This document shows positions 42,105-50,723 of a stretch of DNA of 64,000 nucleotides, one piece after another (the stretch's first letter is position 1; each line of letters starts with the position of its first letter). The DNA is from a bacterium (lineage in GTDB: Bacteria > Chloroflexota > Dehalococcoidia > Tepidiformales > Tepidiformaceae): the NCBI GenBank assembly GCA_003577245.1, contig QEVS01000010.1, positions 1 to 64,000 on the forward strand. The letters run 5' to 3'. The translations under genes and the position numbers were made by a program. The notes beneath the pieces are model-generated. The model had not been told where the DNA came from and made no database searches. It saw only the letters and a list, made by a program, of their open reading frames with translations.

Positions 42105-42721
42105 ATCGACTCTTGGCCATCGTTTGCGCTGGAACGTTAGCAGCGCTGATTTCATTGCAATCGGTCCAGGCTCACGCGGCGCCCGCGAAGATCTCCCCGG
42201 GAGACGGCGCCGTATTGGTTACTTCTCCGTCGAAAATCGTGATCGAGATGAGCCAGGACATGGCGCGCCAGGACGGAGGCAACGACATTGACGTGGTCGG
42301 GCCGGACGGGACCGAGGTTACGACCGAAGCGGCCGTTATCGACAACGCGAACCGCCGGCTACTCAGCGTCAACGTACCTGCGAACCTCCCACCCGGGAAG
42401 TACGTCATCAGGTGGAAGTCGCTAAGCTCGGACGACGGTGACCCCGCAGATGGGGAGCTGTCGTTCACAGTTGACCCGGCAGGCCCGGCCCAACCCGGGA
42501 GGGAAATCCTCCGCGAAGAGCTCGGTGGTAGCCCGACGCCGGCTACAAATACAGACTCGGCCAGCGCGTTCCCGACGGTCACGGAACCCGACGGGGTGAC
42601 CTGGGTGCTGGTCGTAGCAGTTGGCGTTGGCGCGCTCGTACTTGGCGCTGGTGGAACGTTTCTGTTGGTCGACAAGCGGCAGGTCACGCCTCCGACGAAG
42701 TCGAAGGGAAATCGGAAGTGA
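42101..42721 (+). CDS. copC: CopC-domain copper-binding protein with C-terminal membrane anchor
   Basis: A 206-residue protein with signal peptide ending AHA, which leaves the N-terminal His typical of CopC copper sites. The CopC beta-domain runs to about residue 125 (PGDGAVLVTSPSKIVIEMSQ to GELSFTV), followed by a linker and one C-terminal membrane helix (VLVVAVGVGALVLGAGGTFLL). ATGA overlap with the CDF gene and GTGA overlap with the CopC-CopD gene. Confidence 0.82.
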   Translation: MNRLLAIVCAGTLAALISLQSVQAHAAPAKISPGDGAVLVTSPSKIVIEMSQDMARQDGGNDIDVVGPDGTEVTTEAAVIDNANRRLLSVNVPANLPPGKYVIRWKSLSSDDGDPADGELSFTVDPAGPAQPGREILREELGGSPTPATNTDSASAFPTVTEPDGVTWVLVVAVGVGALVLGAGGTFLLVDKRQVTPPTKSKGNRK

Positions 42722-44931
42722 AGCGCTGGCTTCAGTTACTGCTCCTCGCTGCGGTGGCCCTGCCCCTGCTAGTGCCGAGTTCTGCCTCGGCGCATGCGGC
42801 GTTGATCTCGTCGGACCCCGTGGCGAACGCGTTCCTCAAGGCACCCCCCCAACTCTTCACGATGAATTTCAACGAGCCGCTCGATACCAGGAGCAGCTCC
42901 GTCCAGTTGCTGAGCGCGGGTGGGCAACCGCTCTCCGTCGGTGAAGCGCAGTTCTCGAACGGCAACCGCACGATGTCTGCGGCGCCTCTCAGCTTGGAGC
43001 CTGGGGTCTATTCAATCGTTTGGATCAACGTGTCCACCATCGACGGCCACCCAATCCGGGGCTCCATTCCGTTCACCATCCTGAACGCGGACGGGACGCT
43101 GCCGGCGGGGCAGAGCGCGAGCGGAGGTACCGGTGGTACGGACCCCGTCGCTTTGCTCGACGCCACAGCGGTGCGGGCGCTGACGCTGCTTATGCTCATT
43201 CTGGTCGTGGCAGGGGCGGTGGTCCCGTTGCTTGGGCCACCCCAAGTGGTGGCGCCACTCACAGGGAAGTTCCAGGCGATCGTGCTCACCGCGAGCGGTC
43301 TCCTACTTCTGTCCACGTTCCTGAGCCTCCCTGGCATCCTCGACACCTACTCGAATCGGTCGTTGAGGGAGGTACTGTTCGAAACGCCCGCAGGCGGGTA
43401 CTTCGTCGCCCGGGCCGGATTCGCGCTACTAATGGCCACGATCGCGTCGTTCATGGGGGACGCGCCTCGTCGCTCCTCAGGTGCACTTGTCGCCGCCGTT
43501 GTTGGGTACTTGTGGTGTTTCACGCAAACGAGCCATGCGGCGGCGGCAAGCGGGAGCGGGTGGGCTAGCTCGTTCGACATCGCTCACGGCTCGGCCGCGA
43601 CGTTCTGGCTGGGGACGGTGTTGTCGCTTGCCATCCTCGTCCGGTTGTCGCGGGGCCGGGACGAATTCAAGCCGCTGCTAGCGAAGGTCGCCCTGTTGGC
43701 CTCGGCCATGGTGTACCTGCTGCTCGCCACGGGCATTCTCGGCGCGCTCGCTCAGATCGACACACTGCAGAAGCTCACTTCAACTCGCTACGGCGTCACA
43801 CTGCTGGTCAAGGTAGGACTCATGGTGCCGCTCCTCGCCGTCGCGTTCTATAACGCCCAGCGCGGAAGGCTGAACGCGCTCCAACCGGGAGAGGAACGAT
43901 CCCGGTTCTTCGTCCGGGGTGCCGTGCTGGAGGTGGGGCTCGGCATCGTGGTCGTGGGCGCAGCAGCTCTCCTGACCCAATCGGTGGTGCCGAGGTCTAT
44001 CGCGCCGGGCGGAACCGGGGGCACACAGGTGGTCCAGGCGGCAAGCGTGGATGTTTCGTTCCAGGCCGCACCTAACGTGGTCGGTGTCAACTCGTTCCGA
44101 GTCGATCTCGAAGCGGACGGAAAAAAGGTCGAGGCCGAGCGTGTGCGCCTCACGTTTACGCCCGAGGGCGACGGTATAGGGGCGCCAATCAGCCTCATTC
44201 TCGAACCTGCCGGAGCGGGAACGTTCCTGGGGAGTGGAGCCTACCTGACCACGCCGGGTCCCTGGAAGGTGGACATCGAACTGCGCCGCGCAGACGCGCC
44301 CGACTCTTCAACGCCGGTCCGGTTGGTTCCTTCGTCGCCCTTGCCGCCAACGTCTGCTGAAGCATGGGGGAACCCCTCGGCTGGACTCGACGGCATTCAG
44401 ACCTTCAGCGTAGCCGTCTTTCTTCTCGGCATGGCAGCCATGTACACCGGAGTGGCCACAGCGCGCTTCGTGGGCGATTGGCGAATTCGGGCTGGAGGAA
44501 TGGTGGCAGGCCTGGCGCTGGTCGGCGTCGGGCTCCTGCCTCTTGCGGCCCGAGTCGACTTCTCATCCGACGAGCAACCGCCGTTCCTGGTAGCAGACAA
44601 ACTCGATATCCGGGAGCTGTCACTCAAGTTCACCGACGCCGGCGGGACCGTCGTCGTCGGCGAGGTGGCCAACTACGGAAACGACGACGCCATCGTTCGT
44701 GCCCAAATCGGTTCGGAGCAGGCGACGCTGTACGGCGGAGAAGACTGCGCCAATGGCGGCTCCACGCCCCCTCGGGAGACGCCCATCGAACTCCGGTCGG
44801 CCACGATCGTGAAGCTGGTTCCCGCCGGTTGCCGGATAGAGGTGGCCAGCCGCGTCTCCGAACCAACGGAAGTGATCTTGCGACTCAAGTCGGGGCGAGA
44901 GATTCATGAACCCGTTGAAGGAGCCAACTGA
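42718..44931 (+). CDS. CopC-CopD fusion, copper import/handling membrane protein
   Basis: A 737-residue protein similar in layout to YcnJ. Signal peptide, CopC domain starting HAALISSDPVANAFLKAPP (residues about 26-125), then a CopD-type polytopic region (about 150-420) with conserved His in FDIAHGSAATFWLG, an extracytoplasmic beta domain, further membrane segments near 565-610, and a C-terminal soluble domain. CopCD proteins move copper across the membrane. GTG 42718 follows the CopC stop by overlap. Confidence 0.8.
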   Translation: MKRWLQLLLLAAVALPLLVPSSASAHAALISSDPVANAFLKAPPQLFTMNFNEPLDTRSSSVQLLSAGGQPLSVGEAQFSNGNRTMSAAPLSLEPGVYSIVWINVSTIDGHPIRGSIPFTILNADGTLPAGQSASGGTGGTDPVALLDATAVRALTLLMLILVVAGAVVPLLGPPQVVAPLTGKFQAIVLTASGLLLLSTFLSLPGILDTYSNRSLREVLFETPAGGYFVARAGFALLMATIASFMGDAPRRSSGALVAAVVGYLWCFTQTSHAAAASGSGWASSFDIAHGSAATFWLGTVLSLAILVRLSRGRDEFKPLLAKVALLASAMVYLLLATGILGALAQIDTLQKLTSTRYGVTLLVKVGLMVPLLAVAFYNAQRGRLNALQPGEERSRFFVRGAVLEVGLGIVVVGAAALLTQSVVPRSIAPGGTGGTQVVQAASVDVSFQAAPNVVGVNSFRVDLEADGKKVEAERVRLTFTPEGDGIGAPISLILEPAGAGTFLGSGAYLTTPGPWKVDIELRRADAPDSSTPVRLVPSSPLPPTSAEAWGNPSAGLDGIQTFSVAVFLLGMAAMYTGVATARFVGDWRIRAGGMVAGLALVGVGLLPLAARVDFSSDEQPPFLVADKLDIRELSLKFTDAGGTVVVGEVANYGNDDAIVRAQIGSEQATLYGGEDCANGGSTPPRETPIELRSATIVKLVPAGCRIEVASRVSEPTEVILRLKSGREIHEPVEGAN

Positions 44932-45593
44932 TGCAACGACCTGAGTTCGTTCCTCGACCGTTGGAGGTCCCGTCCCCCGACCGCACGCTTCAGCTCAGGC
45001 GATGGGCCGCGATTCTGACCGCGGCAACGATCGCGTGGAACGCCGTCGAGGCGGTTGTCGCGATAGGGAGTGGGATTCAAGCCAACTCAATCGCGTTGGT
45101 GGGCTTTGGATTGGATTCGGTCTTGGAGGTCGCGAGCGCGCTTGTCATTGTCTGGTTATTGGCCGCCCAGCGACGGGGTAGCGCCGCCCCGGAGTTGCTC
45201 GAGAGAAGGGCCGTCCGTGCTATCGCGGTGACCTTCGGGCTCGTTGCACTCTACGTCAGTTATGAATCTATCTCGACCCTGGCCGGCTTCGGCCAGGAGG
45301 CCGAGCCGAGCCGGGCGGGGATTGTTCTCCTGGCGCTCTCGACTGTCGCCATGCCGACCCTGGCATTCTTGAAGCGTCCGATTGCGCGGCAGCTAAAGTC
45401 GCCGGCTCTGGCCGCTGACGCAAGTAACACCCAACTCTGCACGTATCTTTCGGCCGCCGTGCTGGTCGGGATCGGTGCGAATGCGGCTCTTGGATGGTGG
45501 TGGTTGGACTCGGTCGCCGGCCTCGTGGTCGCCGGCCTGGCGTCTCGCGAGGGCTGGATCGCGTGGCGCAGTGGGGAGGTTTGTGAATGCTGA
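44931..45593 (+). CDS. Short CDF-like membrane protein (TMEM163-like)
   Basis: A 220-residue protein with about six membrane segments and a CDF-like first metal-site region (NSIALVGFGLDSVLEVASA). It lacks the cytoplasmic C-terminal domain of full CDF transporters. It ends in CEC. Starts in a TGATG overlap with the CopCD stop, so it belongs to the copper operon. Substrate is unknown. Confidence 0.7.
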   Translation: MQRPEFVPRPLEVPSPDRTLQLRRWAAILTAATIAWNAVEAVVAIGSGIQANSIALVGFGLDSVLEVASALVIVWLLAAQRRGSAAPELLERRAVRAIAVTFGLVALYVSYESISTLAGFGQEAEPSRAGIVLLALSTVAMPTLAFLKRPIARQLKSPALAADASNTQLCTYLSAAVLVGIGANAALGWWWLDSVAGLVVAGLASREGWIAWRSGEVCEC

Positions 45594-46243
45594 TCAAAAC
45601 GTGGAGACACTCTGTGAAACGCTTTCTCGTCGCTCTAGTCCCTGTGGTAGCTCTCACCGTCCAGGCTTGCGGCAGCGAGAAGGAAGCGCCTCCTCCTCCG
45701 GACTTCGAGCCATCGGTCGCGAGCGAACTAGTCCGCCCGGACAGTCCCGTAATCGGCCCCGCAAATGCCAAGGTCACGATGGTCGAGTTCCTCGATCCAG
45801 AATGCGAGTCCTGTCGCGCCGCTTACGCCGACGTTAAGGCGATCCTCGATGACTACCCTAAGGATCTCCGTCTCGTCGTTCGCTATTTCCCACTTCACGG
45901 CAACTCTGTCCTCGCCGCGGTGGCGACAGAGGCCGCCGGCGAGCAAGGGAAGTACGAAGAGATGCAGGAACTGCTCTTCACCCGCCAGCCCGAGTGGGGC
46001 GAACAGCAAACTCCGCAGACGGAGAAATTCGTTGAGTACGCAGAGGAGTTGGGCCTGGATGTGCCCCGTTTCAGGGCGTCCCTCGACAAGCAGGAATACC
46101 GCGACAAGGTCGCGCGCGATAGGGCCGATGGCATCGCCGTTGGTGTGACAGGCACGCCGACTTTCTTCGTCGACGGCAAGTGGATTTCGCGGCCGAGCCC
46201 GGCTGCTTTGCGAGCTGCAATTGATGGAGCACTGAAACGGTGA
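45587..46243 (+). CDS. DsbA-like thiol-disulfide oxidoreductase lipoprotein
   Basis: A 218-residue lipoprotein (lipobox VQAC) with a DsbA/BdbD-like thioredoxin fold. The active site is CESC in DPECESCRAAY, and the cis-Pro loop is GVTGTPTFFVDG. It starts 7 bases before the CDF-like stop. Likely forms or isomerises disulfides in exported copper proteins, with electrons supplied through the adjacent CcdA. Confidence 0.85.
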   Translation: MLIKTWRHSVKRFLVALVPVVALTVQACGSEKEAPPPPDFEPSVASELVRPDSPVIGPANAKVTMVEFLDPECESCRAAYADVKAILDDYPKDLRLVVRYFPLHGNSVLAAVATEAAGEQGKYEEMQELLFTRQPEWGEQQTPQTEKFVEYAEELGLDVPRFRASLDKQEYRDKVARDRADGIAVGVTGTPTFFVDGKWISRPSPAALRAAIDGALKR

Positions 46244-46250
46244 GTACCGC

Positions 46251-46931
46251 ATGACAGAGGAAGCCGAAAACGACACCGAACCGGAACCGAACGTGCCTGC
46301 CTCGAACACGATTGCCCGCAAGCGCGTAGGCCGCGATCCCATCAAGGATCTTTTTATCCCGGTAGTCGCCGTCGCCCTGGTTGTGGGCGCGATTCTCGCA
46401 ATTCAACGAATGCGGGATCCAGATCTTGCGGCTGTCACTTTCGGAGACTTTTCACCGATCCAGCTTGGCTCGGTGGGAGGCGGCAAACCGAAATTGGGTG
46501 AACTTGCGCCGGGATTCCAGTTGCTCGACGCGAACGGCGAGCCGGTTCGCCTCGACGACTTTCGGGGGCGTCCCGTGCTCCTGAATTTCTGGGCGACCTG
46601 GTGCGTGCCATGCCGCAAAGAGACACCTGAGCTCATCGATCTCCAGACGGGCTGGGGACCGGATGTGCAGATTATCGGCGTGAACTACTCGGAGTTGCCC
46701 GAAGCCGTCGTGAAGTTTCACAACGAGTTCGACACCAATTACCCCTTGGCGCTTGACCGCACTGGCGAGGTGACCGGCTCGTACAAACTAACCGGCCTTC
46801 CTGAGTCTTTCTTCCTGGATGGCGAGGGAGTGATTCGGGACCACCGGATTGGACAACTGCGCCCGGCCATAGCGAAGTGCATCATGGACGGCATCCGGGC
46901 TGGCGACCATGAACCAGAGTCCTGCCGGTGA
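46251..46931 (+). CDS. TlpA/ResA-like membrane-anchored thioredoxin
   Basis: A 226-residue protein with one membrane anchor (IPVVAVALVVGAILAIQ) and a thioredoxin domain containing FWATWCVPCRKE (active site WCVPC) and the cis-Pro segment TGLPESFFLD. This is the ResA/TlpA type that reduces apocytochrome c or oxidase copper sites. It precedes ccdA with a TGATG overlap, a standard pairing. Confidence 0.88.
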   Translation: MTEEAENDTEPEPNVPASNTIARKRVGRDPIKDLFIPVVAVALVVGAILAIQRMRDPDLAAVTFGDFSPIQLGSVGGGKPKLGELAPGFQLLDANGEPVRLDDFRGRPVLLNFWATWCVPCRKETPELIDLQTGWGPDVQIIGVNYSELPEAVVKFHNEFDTNYPLALDRTGEVTGSYKLTGLPESFFLDGEGVIRDHRIGQLRPAIAKCIMDGIRAGDHEPESCR

Positions 46932-47656
46932 TGGATTGGCTGTTCGGCTTCGACCGGGCGGCACCGGGGCTGACCCTCGCCTTTCTGGCGGGGGTAATAA
47001 ACAGTTTCTCCCCGTGCTGTCTGGCCATGACGCCCGCGTTTCTTGCCCACCTCGCCGGGGTGGAGGTCGAAGTGAGCGACCGCCGAAGGCGACTCGTCCA
47101 TGCTGGGCTCTACGTCCTCGGCTTCTCAGTCGTTTTCATCTCGATTGGGGTGGGGCTTTCGCTCGCGGGGTACGCCCTCACAGACGTCCGTTCCGAACTA
47201 TGGAAAGTCGGCGGGACGGTGGTGATCCTGTTCGGACTCATCCAAATGGGCGTCATACGCATCCCTCTGCTGCTGCGCTCCTTCGAGTTGCCTGTGGTCT
47301 CATCGCATGCCCCAGGCTATGCGCGGTCGTTCATTGTTGGGGCTACCTATTCGGTCGCATGGACTCCTTGCATCGGGCCAGTTCTGGGCGCGATTCTGAC
47401 GACCGTCCTTGTCTTCGGCGACTTCTGGCAAGGCGTGGGCCTGCTCAGCGCGTTCGCGGCCGGCATGGCATTGCCGCACCTCGGTGCCGCGCTCGCCTTT
47501 GAGCGCATTGAACCCGGACGGCGCTTTCTCGCGCGTCACCAAACCGCAGTCGAGCGAGCTTCGGGCGGTGTGATGGTCGTGATGGGTGTCCTCATCTTCA
47601 CCGGGGCGCTCATCGATATTTTCCGCTACTTCCAGGCATTCACGTTCGTTGTTTGA
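46931..47656 (+). CDS. ccdA: CcdA-type thiol-electron transporter
   Basis: A 241-residue polytopic protein with six membrane segments and the two redox Cys regions NSFSPCCLAMTP and AWTPCIGPVLG. It moves reducing equivalents from cytoplasmic thioredoxin to extracytoplasmic thioredoxins such as the TlpA-like neighbour. The start is ATG 46931 in a TGATG overlap; GTG 46928 is also possible. It ends the rightward copper/redox operon. Confidence 0.88.
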   Translation: MDWLFGFDRAAPGLTLAFLAGVINSFSPCCLAMTPAFLAHLAGVEVEVSDRRRRLVHAGLYVLGFSVVFISIGVGLSLAGYALTDVRSELWKVGGTVVILFGLIQMGVIRIPLLLRSFELPVVSSHAPGYARSFIVGATYSVAWTPCIGPVLGAILTTVLVFGDFWQGVGLLSAFAAGMALPHLGAALAFERIEPGRRFLARHQTAVERASGGVMVVMGVLIFTGALIDIFRYFQAFTFVV

Positions 47657-47716
47657 GTTGCCGGCGACCAGAAGCAGGACGGTAGCTGCGGCTCGCCTTA
47701 TGCCCGCTGCAGGGAG

Positions 47717-47986
47717 CTAGTGCCGCTTCCATTCATCGACGAGCGGCAGCGGCATGGGGCCAACCGGTTTCGGACCACGGCGGCTGCGCCGGCCGAGCCA
47801 GACAAACGCTGCAGCGAACGCCGCGAATGCAATCACAAGGGCGGCAGACCAATCAGAGCCGATCGACCAGGCGGAGAACCCACCTCCTGCTGCGGCCAGA
47901 ACGGGTATCAGGAGGGGCAAACAACAGGGTACGCAAGCAGCGACAGCGAGCAGGTGGAGCCTTCGTGGACGTGCAGGCCGGCTCAC
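47717..47986 (-). CDS. Small two-helix Cys-rich membrane protein (MerF-like)
   Basis: An 89-residue protein with LAVAACVPCCLPLLIPVLAA and a second helix (AALVIAFAAFAAAFVWLG). The vicinal cysteines at a helix start resemble those of small mercury and heavy-metal uptake proteins such as MerF or MerT. GTG 47986 overlaps the MerR stop, so it is cotranscribed with the regulator. Metal specificity is not known. Confidence 0.6.
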   Translation of the reverse strand: MSRPARPRRLHLLAVAACVPCCLPLLIPVLAAAGGGFSAWSIGSDWSAALVIAFAAFAAAFVWLGRRSRRGPKPVGPMPLPLVDEWKRH

Positions 47987-48756
47987 AGCGCGACCTCCGG
48001 CCGCGGCCACGCTGTGGCGATGATCTCCAATTGGGCGGGCGTACCAGAGACGGCGAGCACTACGGCATCCCCCGTTTCGCTCACTTCCCAGCCTATTCCC
48101 GCGCAGCACACGCATTCGGCGGCGGCGAACTGTCGCACGGCATCAACGGCAGAGCGCCGGAAACTGAGGACAAGGCGGCCGCCGGCGATTGTGGCGGTGC
48201 GAAGGTCACGCGCGAGATCGTCGGGTGTGGGCGCATCTGGCCGTGCCCCGACCTCGCACTGGAGGACTTCGAGGATGTCCTGGGTGAAGCGCTTGCCGAC
48301 CGATGAGGCGACTGGGGAGCAGCGCCCTGGGCCGCCGCCGACATCGTCCATGAGGAGGCAACAAGGGCAATCCGCAACCAGCTGACTGCTCCCGGCGGCG
48401 GCTGCGGCCTCCGCGGCGAGCGCGTCGAGGTCGGCTCGGATGCCCTGGAGTTCGGCGATCCGCTGGTCTACCTCCCCTCGCTGGCGATCCACGAGTGCGC
48501 CCACCTTCTCCGCGTAGGCACCACAGGTACTGCCGTGCAGCCCGATGAGAAGTTCCTGGACTTCGCCGAGGGGGATGCCAAGAGTGCGGGCGGTTCGAAC
48601 CAGACGCAGGCGCCGAAGATCGGCGTCATCGTAGCGACGGTAGCCAGACTCCGAACGCGCCGCCGGCTCAAGGAGCCCGCGTGACTCGTAGAAGCGGATG
48701 GTGTGGGCGCTGAGGCCAGTGGCTCGGGCAGCTTCGCCGATTCGGTAGGTGTACAT
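47983..48756 (-). CDS. MerR-family regulator with extra Cys-containing C-terminal domain
   Basis: A 257-residue regulator. N-terminal helix-turn-helix YRIGEAARATGLSAHTIRFYESRGLL, then a coiled dimerisation helix and a metal-site candidate set: Cys in GSTCGAYAEK and CPCCLL at about residues 130-133. MerR proteins usually end near residue 140; here about 110 extra residues follow, including AAECVCCAGIGW. A MerR-type promoter with 19-bp spacer directly precedes it, implying autoregulation. Likely senses Hg, Cu, Zn or a related metal. Confidence 0.82.
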   Translation of the reverse strand: MYTYRIGEAARATGLSAHTIRFYESRGLLEPAARSESGYRRYDDADLRRLRLVRTARTLGIPLGEVQELLIGLHGSTCGAYAEKVGALVDRQRGEVDQRIAELQGIRADLDALAAEAAAAAGSSQLVADCPCCLLMDDVGGGPGRCSPVASSVGKRFTQDILEVLQCEVGARPDAPTPDDLARDLRTATIAGGRLVLSFRRSAVDAVRQFAAAECVCCAGIGWEVSETGDAVVLAVSGTPAQLEIIATAWPRPEVAL

Positions 48757-48762
48757 GTTCCC

Positions 48763-48793
48763 AACCTAAACCTTTGAGTAAGTCTAAGGTCAA
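48763..48793 (-). promoter_or_regulatory. MerR-type promoter with 19-bp spacer; leaderless merR transcript
   Basis: On the minus strand TTGACC (48793-48788) and TAGGTT (48768-48763) are separated by 19 bp, the long spacer typical of MerR-activated promoters. The spacer contains a dyad ACCTT...AAGGT (48770-48790). The -10 ends 6 bases before the ATG of the MerR gene, so transcription would begin at the A of the start codon. Confidence 0.75.
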
Positions 48794-48927
48794 GGGGCGG
48801 GGCTTCGGGCTTCTACCCGCCGGCTGTTGAGGGAAACTGCCCGGCCGCGCTGGGGCTGGCGCCTATGGGCTCAGCGGGGCGGTCATGGGAGAGTTCAGGC
48901 TGGTCTACTCAAGCTCAGGAGCTCGAA

Positions 48928-49425
48928 TTGAAGCTGCCCGACAAACGTATCCTGGCCGGAGGTGGCGTGCTGCTTGCAGCCGGCTTCTGGTTCTACGCCA
49001 AGCCGACCTTCCTCGATAAGCCTCCGCCGGTTCCTCCGACAGCAGAGGAAATCGAAGAAGCGGCTCATCCGACCATTTCGCTGGGTGGTAGCCAGGGGTT
49101 GGTGGTAAACGTAGGAGAGAGCGCAAGCGGTCGTTACGCGAAACTCCAGATTAGTCTAGAGTTCCACGATCCCACGGGATCGTACGTGGGCCTGGATTCG
49201 GCTTCGGTCGCCCTCAAGAACGAGGAATTCGCGGCGGAGTTCGCTCCCGCGCAGCACCGTGTCCTCGATGCCGTGATCCGAGTCTTCAACGAAGAGAGTC
49301 CCAATGAGGTGATGGCGTCGGACCACCGCGAAGAATTGCGCCAGGAGCTTCTCTCGGCCATCAACGCAAGCCTCATCGAGCACGAAGCCGAAGACCTCCA
49401 GTTCGTCACGCTGCTGGTCCAGTAG
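48928..49425 (+). CDS. FliL-like single-pass membrane protein
   Basis: A 165-residue protein with one N-terminal helix (ILAGGGVLLAAGFWFYA) and a domain resembling FliL (YAKLQISLEFHDP, then LRQELLSAINASL and a VTLLVQ end). FliL stabilises flagellar stators, but no other flagellar gene occurs here. TTG 48928 is used because AGGAG precedes it at 48916-48920; the frame is open to 48865. Confidence 0.6.
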   Translation: MKLPDKRILAGGGVLLAAGFWFYAKPTFLDKPPPVPPTAEEIEEAAHPTISLGGSQGLVVNVGESASGRYAKLQISLEFHDPTGSYVGLDSASVALKNEEFAAEFAPAQHRVLDAVIRVFNEESPNEVMASDHREELRQELLSAINASLIEHEAEDLQFVTLLVQ

Positions 49426-49491
49426 GTCCCGGTCCATCGTTTATAGGCGACCCCGGTGCGAACATGTCGGCAACTTAGTTAGGGTGTTCGC

Positions 49492-49941
49492 ATGAAGGAC
49501 ACACGCGCAATCCTGGTCCTCAGCGTCGCTGCGGTCGGCACGGCTTTGGGTTTGAGTTCATGCGCTGCTGAGGGCGGAGACGAAGGTTTCGACACGCTGG
49601 CTGCGATCTCGTTCATCGATGCGGCCGGATTGCATGCGATCGATACCGCGATCAACGAGGAGAAAACCATTCCGGCTGATGCTCAGGCGAAAGCCGTCAA
49701 ACTCGAAAGTGTCCTCGCTGGCGCCGACTGGCCCGAAGAGCTCGAAGATGAAGCGGAGGCGGTTGAAGCTGCGCTGCGGGAGCTTGCCGAAGCGCTGGAC
49801 GCTGAAGCTCCGGACATGGCGAAGGCTGGTGCGGCAGCCGAGAAGGCGCATGAGACTTCTCACGACTTTAGCGGGCTGGTCTGGAGCCACCTTCGCGAGG
49901 AAGCAGGGCTGGAAGTCGAGGAAGGCGCTGGCCACGACTGA
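49492..49941 (+). CDS. Lipoprotein of unknown function
   Basis: A 149-residue lipoprotein with lipobox LSSC. The remainder is rich in Ala and Glu and probably helical (LEDEAEAVEAALRELAEALD). It carries several His residues near the C-terminus (AHETSHDFSG, SHLREE). I do not recognise the family. It lies between the FliL-like and CPBP protease genes. Confidence 0.6.
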   Translation: MKDTRAILVLSVAAVGTALGLSSCAAEGGDEGFDTLAAISFIDAAGLHAIDTAINEEKTIPADAQAKAVKLESVLAGADWPEELEDEAEAVEAALRELAEALDAEAPDMAKAGAAAEKAHETSHDFSGLVWSHLREEAGLEVEEGAGHD

Positions 49942-50015
49942 GCCAGCCTGACGACCTCCTCCGGCTCCAGCCGGCCTCGTTTGGGCCGCGGCAAGTTGGC
50001 ATTGGCCTTGCCGCG

Positions 50016-50678
50016 TTGTTGACGCTGCAACTGATGGTGGGACTCGCGGTTGCGGCGATGGCAGGGGTCCTCGATGTGGAGCGTGGGACGGAAGCCGCCG
50101 GCGAGTCGGTCGGTGAGTTACGCCTCGGACTCAGCGCCGCGCTGGTGTACGACATTCTGATCGTCCTGCTCGTGGCCTACCTCACCGGTTCGAGGTCTCC
50201 GCGGGAATTGATGCGAGCGGTCGCGTTCCGTGCCCCCGACGTTCCGAGAATCTGGATCACTGCCCTCGCTGTGGTCGCGATGTACGGCTTCGTTGCCGGG
50301 TACGCGGCGGTGGCCCGGTCTCTCGGGCCCGACTGGCTGGAGCCGCGCAGCACCATTCCCGACGCGATCACATCGGATGCGGTGACGCTCGTCCTCGCGG
50401 GCGTGCTTACGTGCCTGGTCGCCCCGGTAGTTGAGGAACTGTTTTACCGCGGACTGCTCACCCGCGGCCTGCTTCCCTGGGGCGCCTGGCCCGCTGTTGC
50501 GGTCCCGGCCGTGATTTTCTCAGCCGTTCATCTCGACCCCGGGAGCTTCCTCCCGTTCGCGGTCGTTGGGCTCGTCCTCGGGTGGCTCTACTGGCGGCGG
50601 GGGGCGCTCGCTGACGCCGTTGTCTTCCACTTCCTCTTCAACTCGACGAGTTTCGTTCTGTTGGTCGCCACGTCCTGA
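50016..50678 (+). CDS. CPBP-family intramembrane metalloprotease
   Basis: A polytopic protein of about 220 residues with the CPBP (Abi) motifs EELFYRGLL, FSAVHLD and FHFLFN, whose Glu and His residues form the metalloprotease active site. Start codon is uncertain; two consecutive TTG codons (50013 and 50016) are possible and the hydrophobic frame continues upstream without a standard start. Substrate is unknown. Confidence 0.8.
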   Translation: MLTLQLMVGLAVAAMAGVLDVERGTEAAGESVGELRLGLSAALVYDILIVLLVAYLTGSRSPRELMRAVAFRAPDVPRIWITALAVVAMYGFVAGYAAVARSLGPDWLEPRSTIPDAITSDAVTLVLAGVLTCLVAPVVEELFYRGLLTRGLLPWGAWPAVAVPAVIFSAVHLDPGSFLPFAVVGLVLGWLYWRRGALADAVVFHFLFNSTSFVLLVATS

Positions 50679-50703
50679 AGGAGAGCACCCCCACGCGAGA
50701 CCG

Positions 50704-50723
50704 AGCGCATGTCTCTTTGCGCT
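50704..50723. terminator. Hairpin between convergent CPBP and YHS genes
   Basis: AGCGCA-TGTCTCTT-TGCGCT forms a 6-bp stem in the 44-base convergent gap and touches the YHS-gene stop codon. It may end both transcripts. No T-tract follows on the plus strand. Confidence 0.35.
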
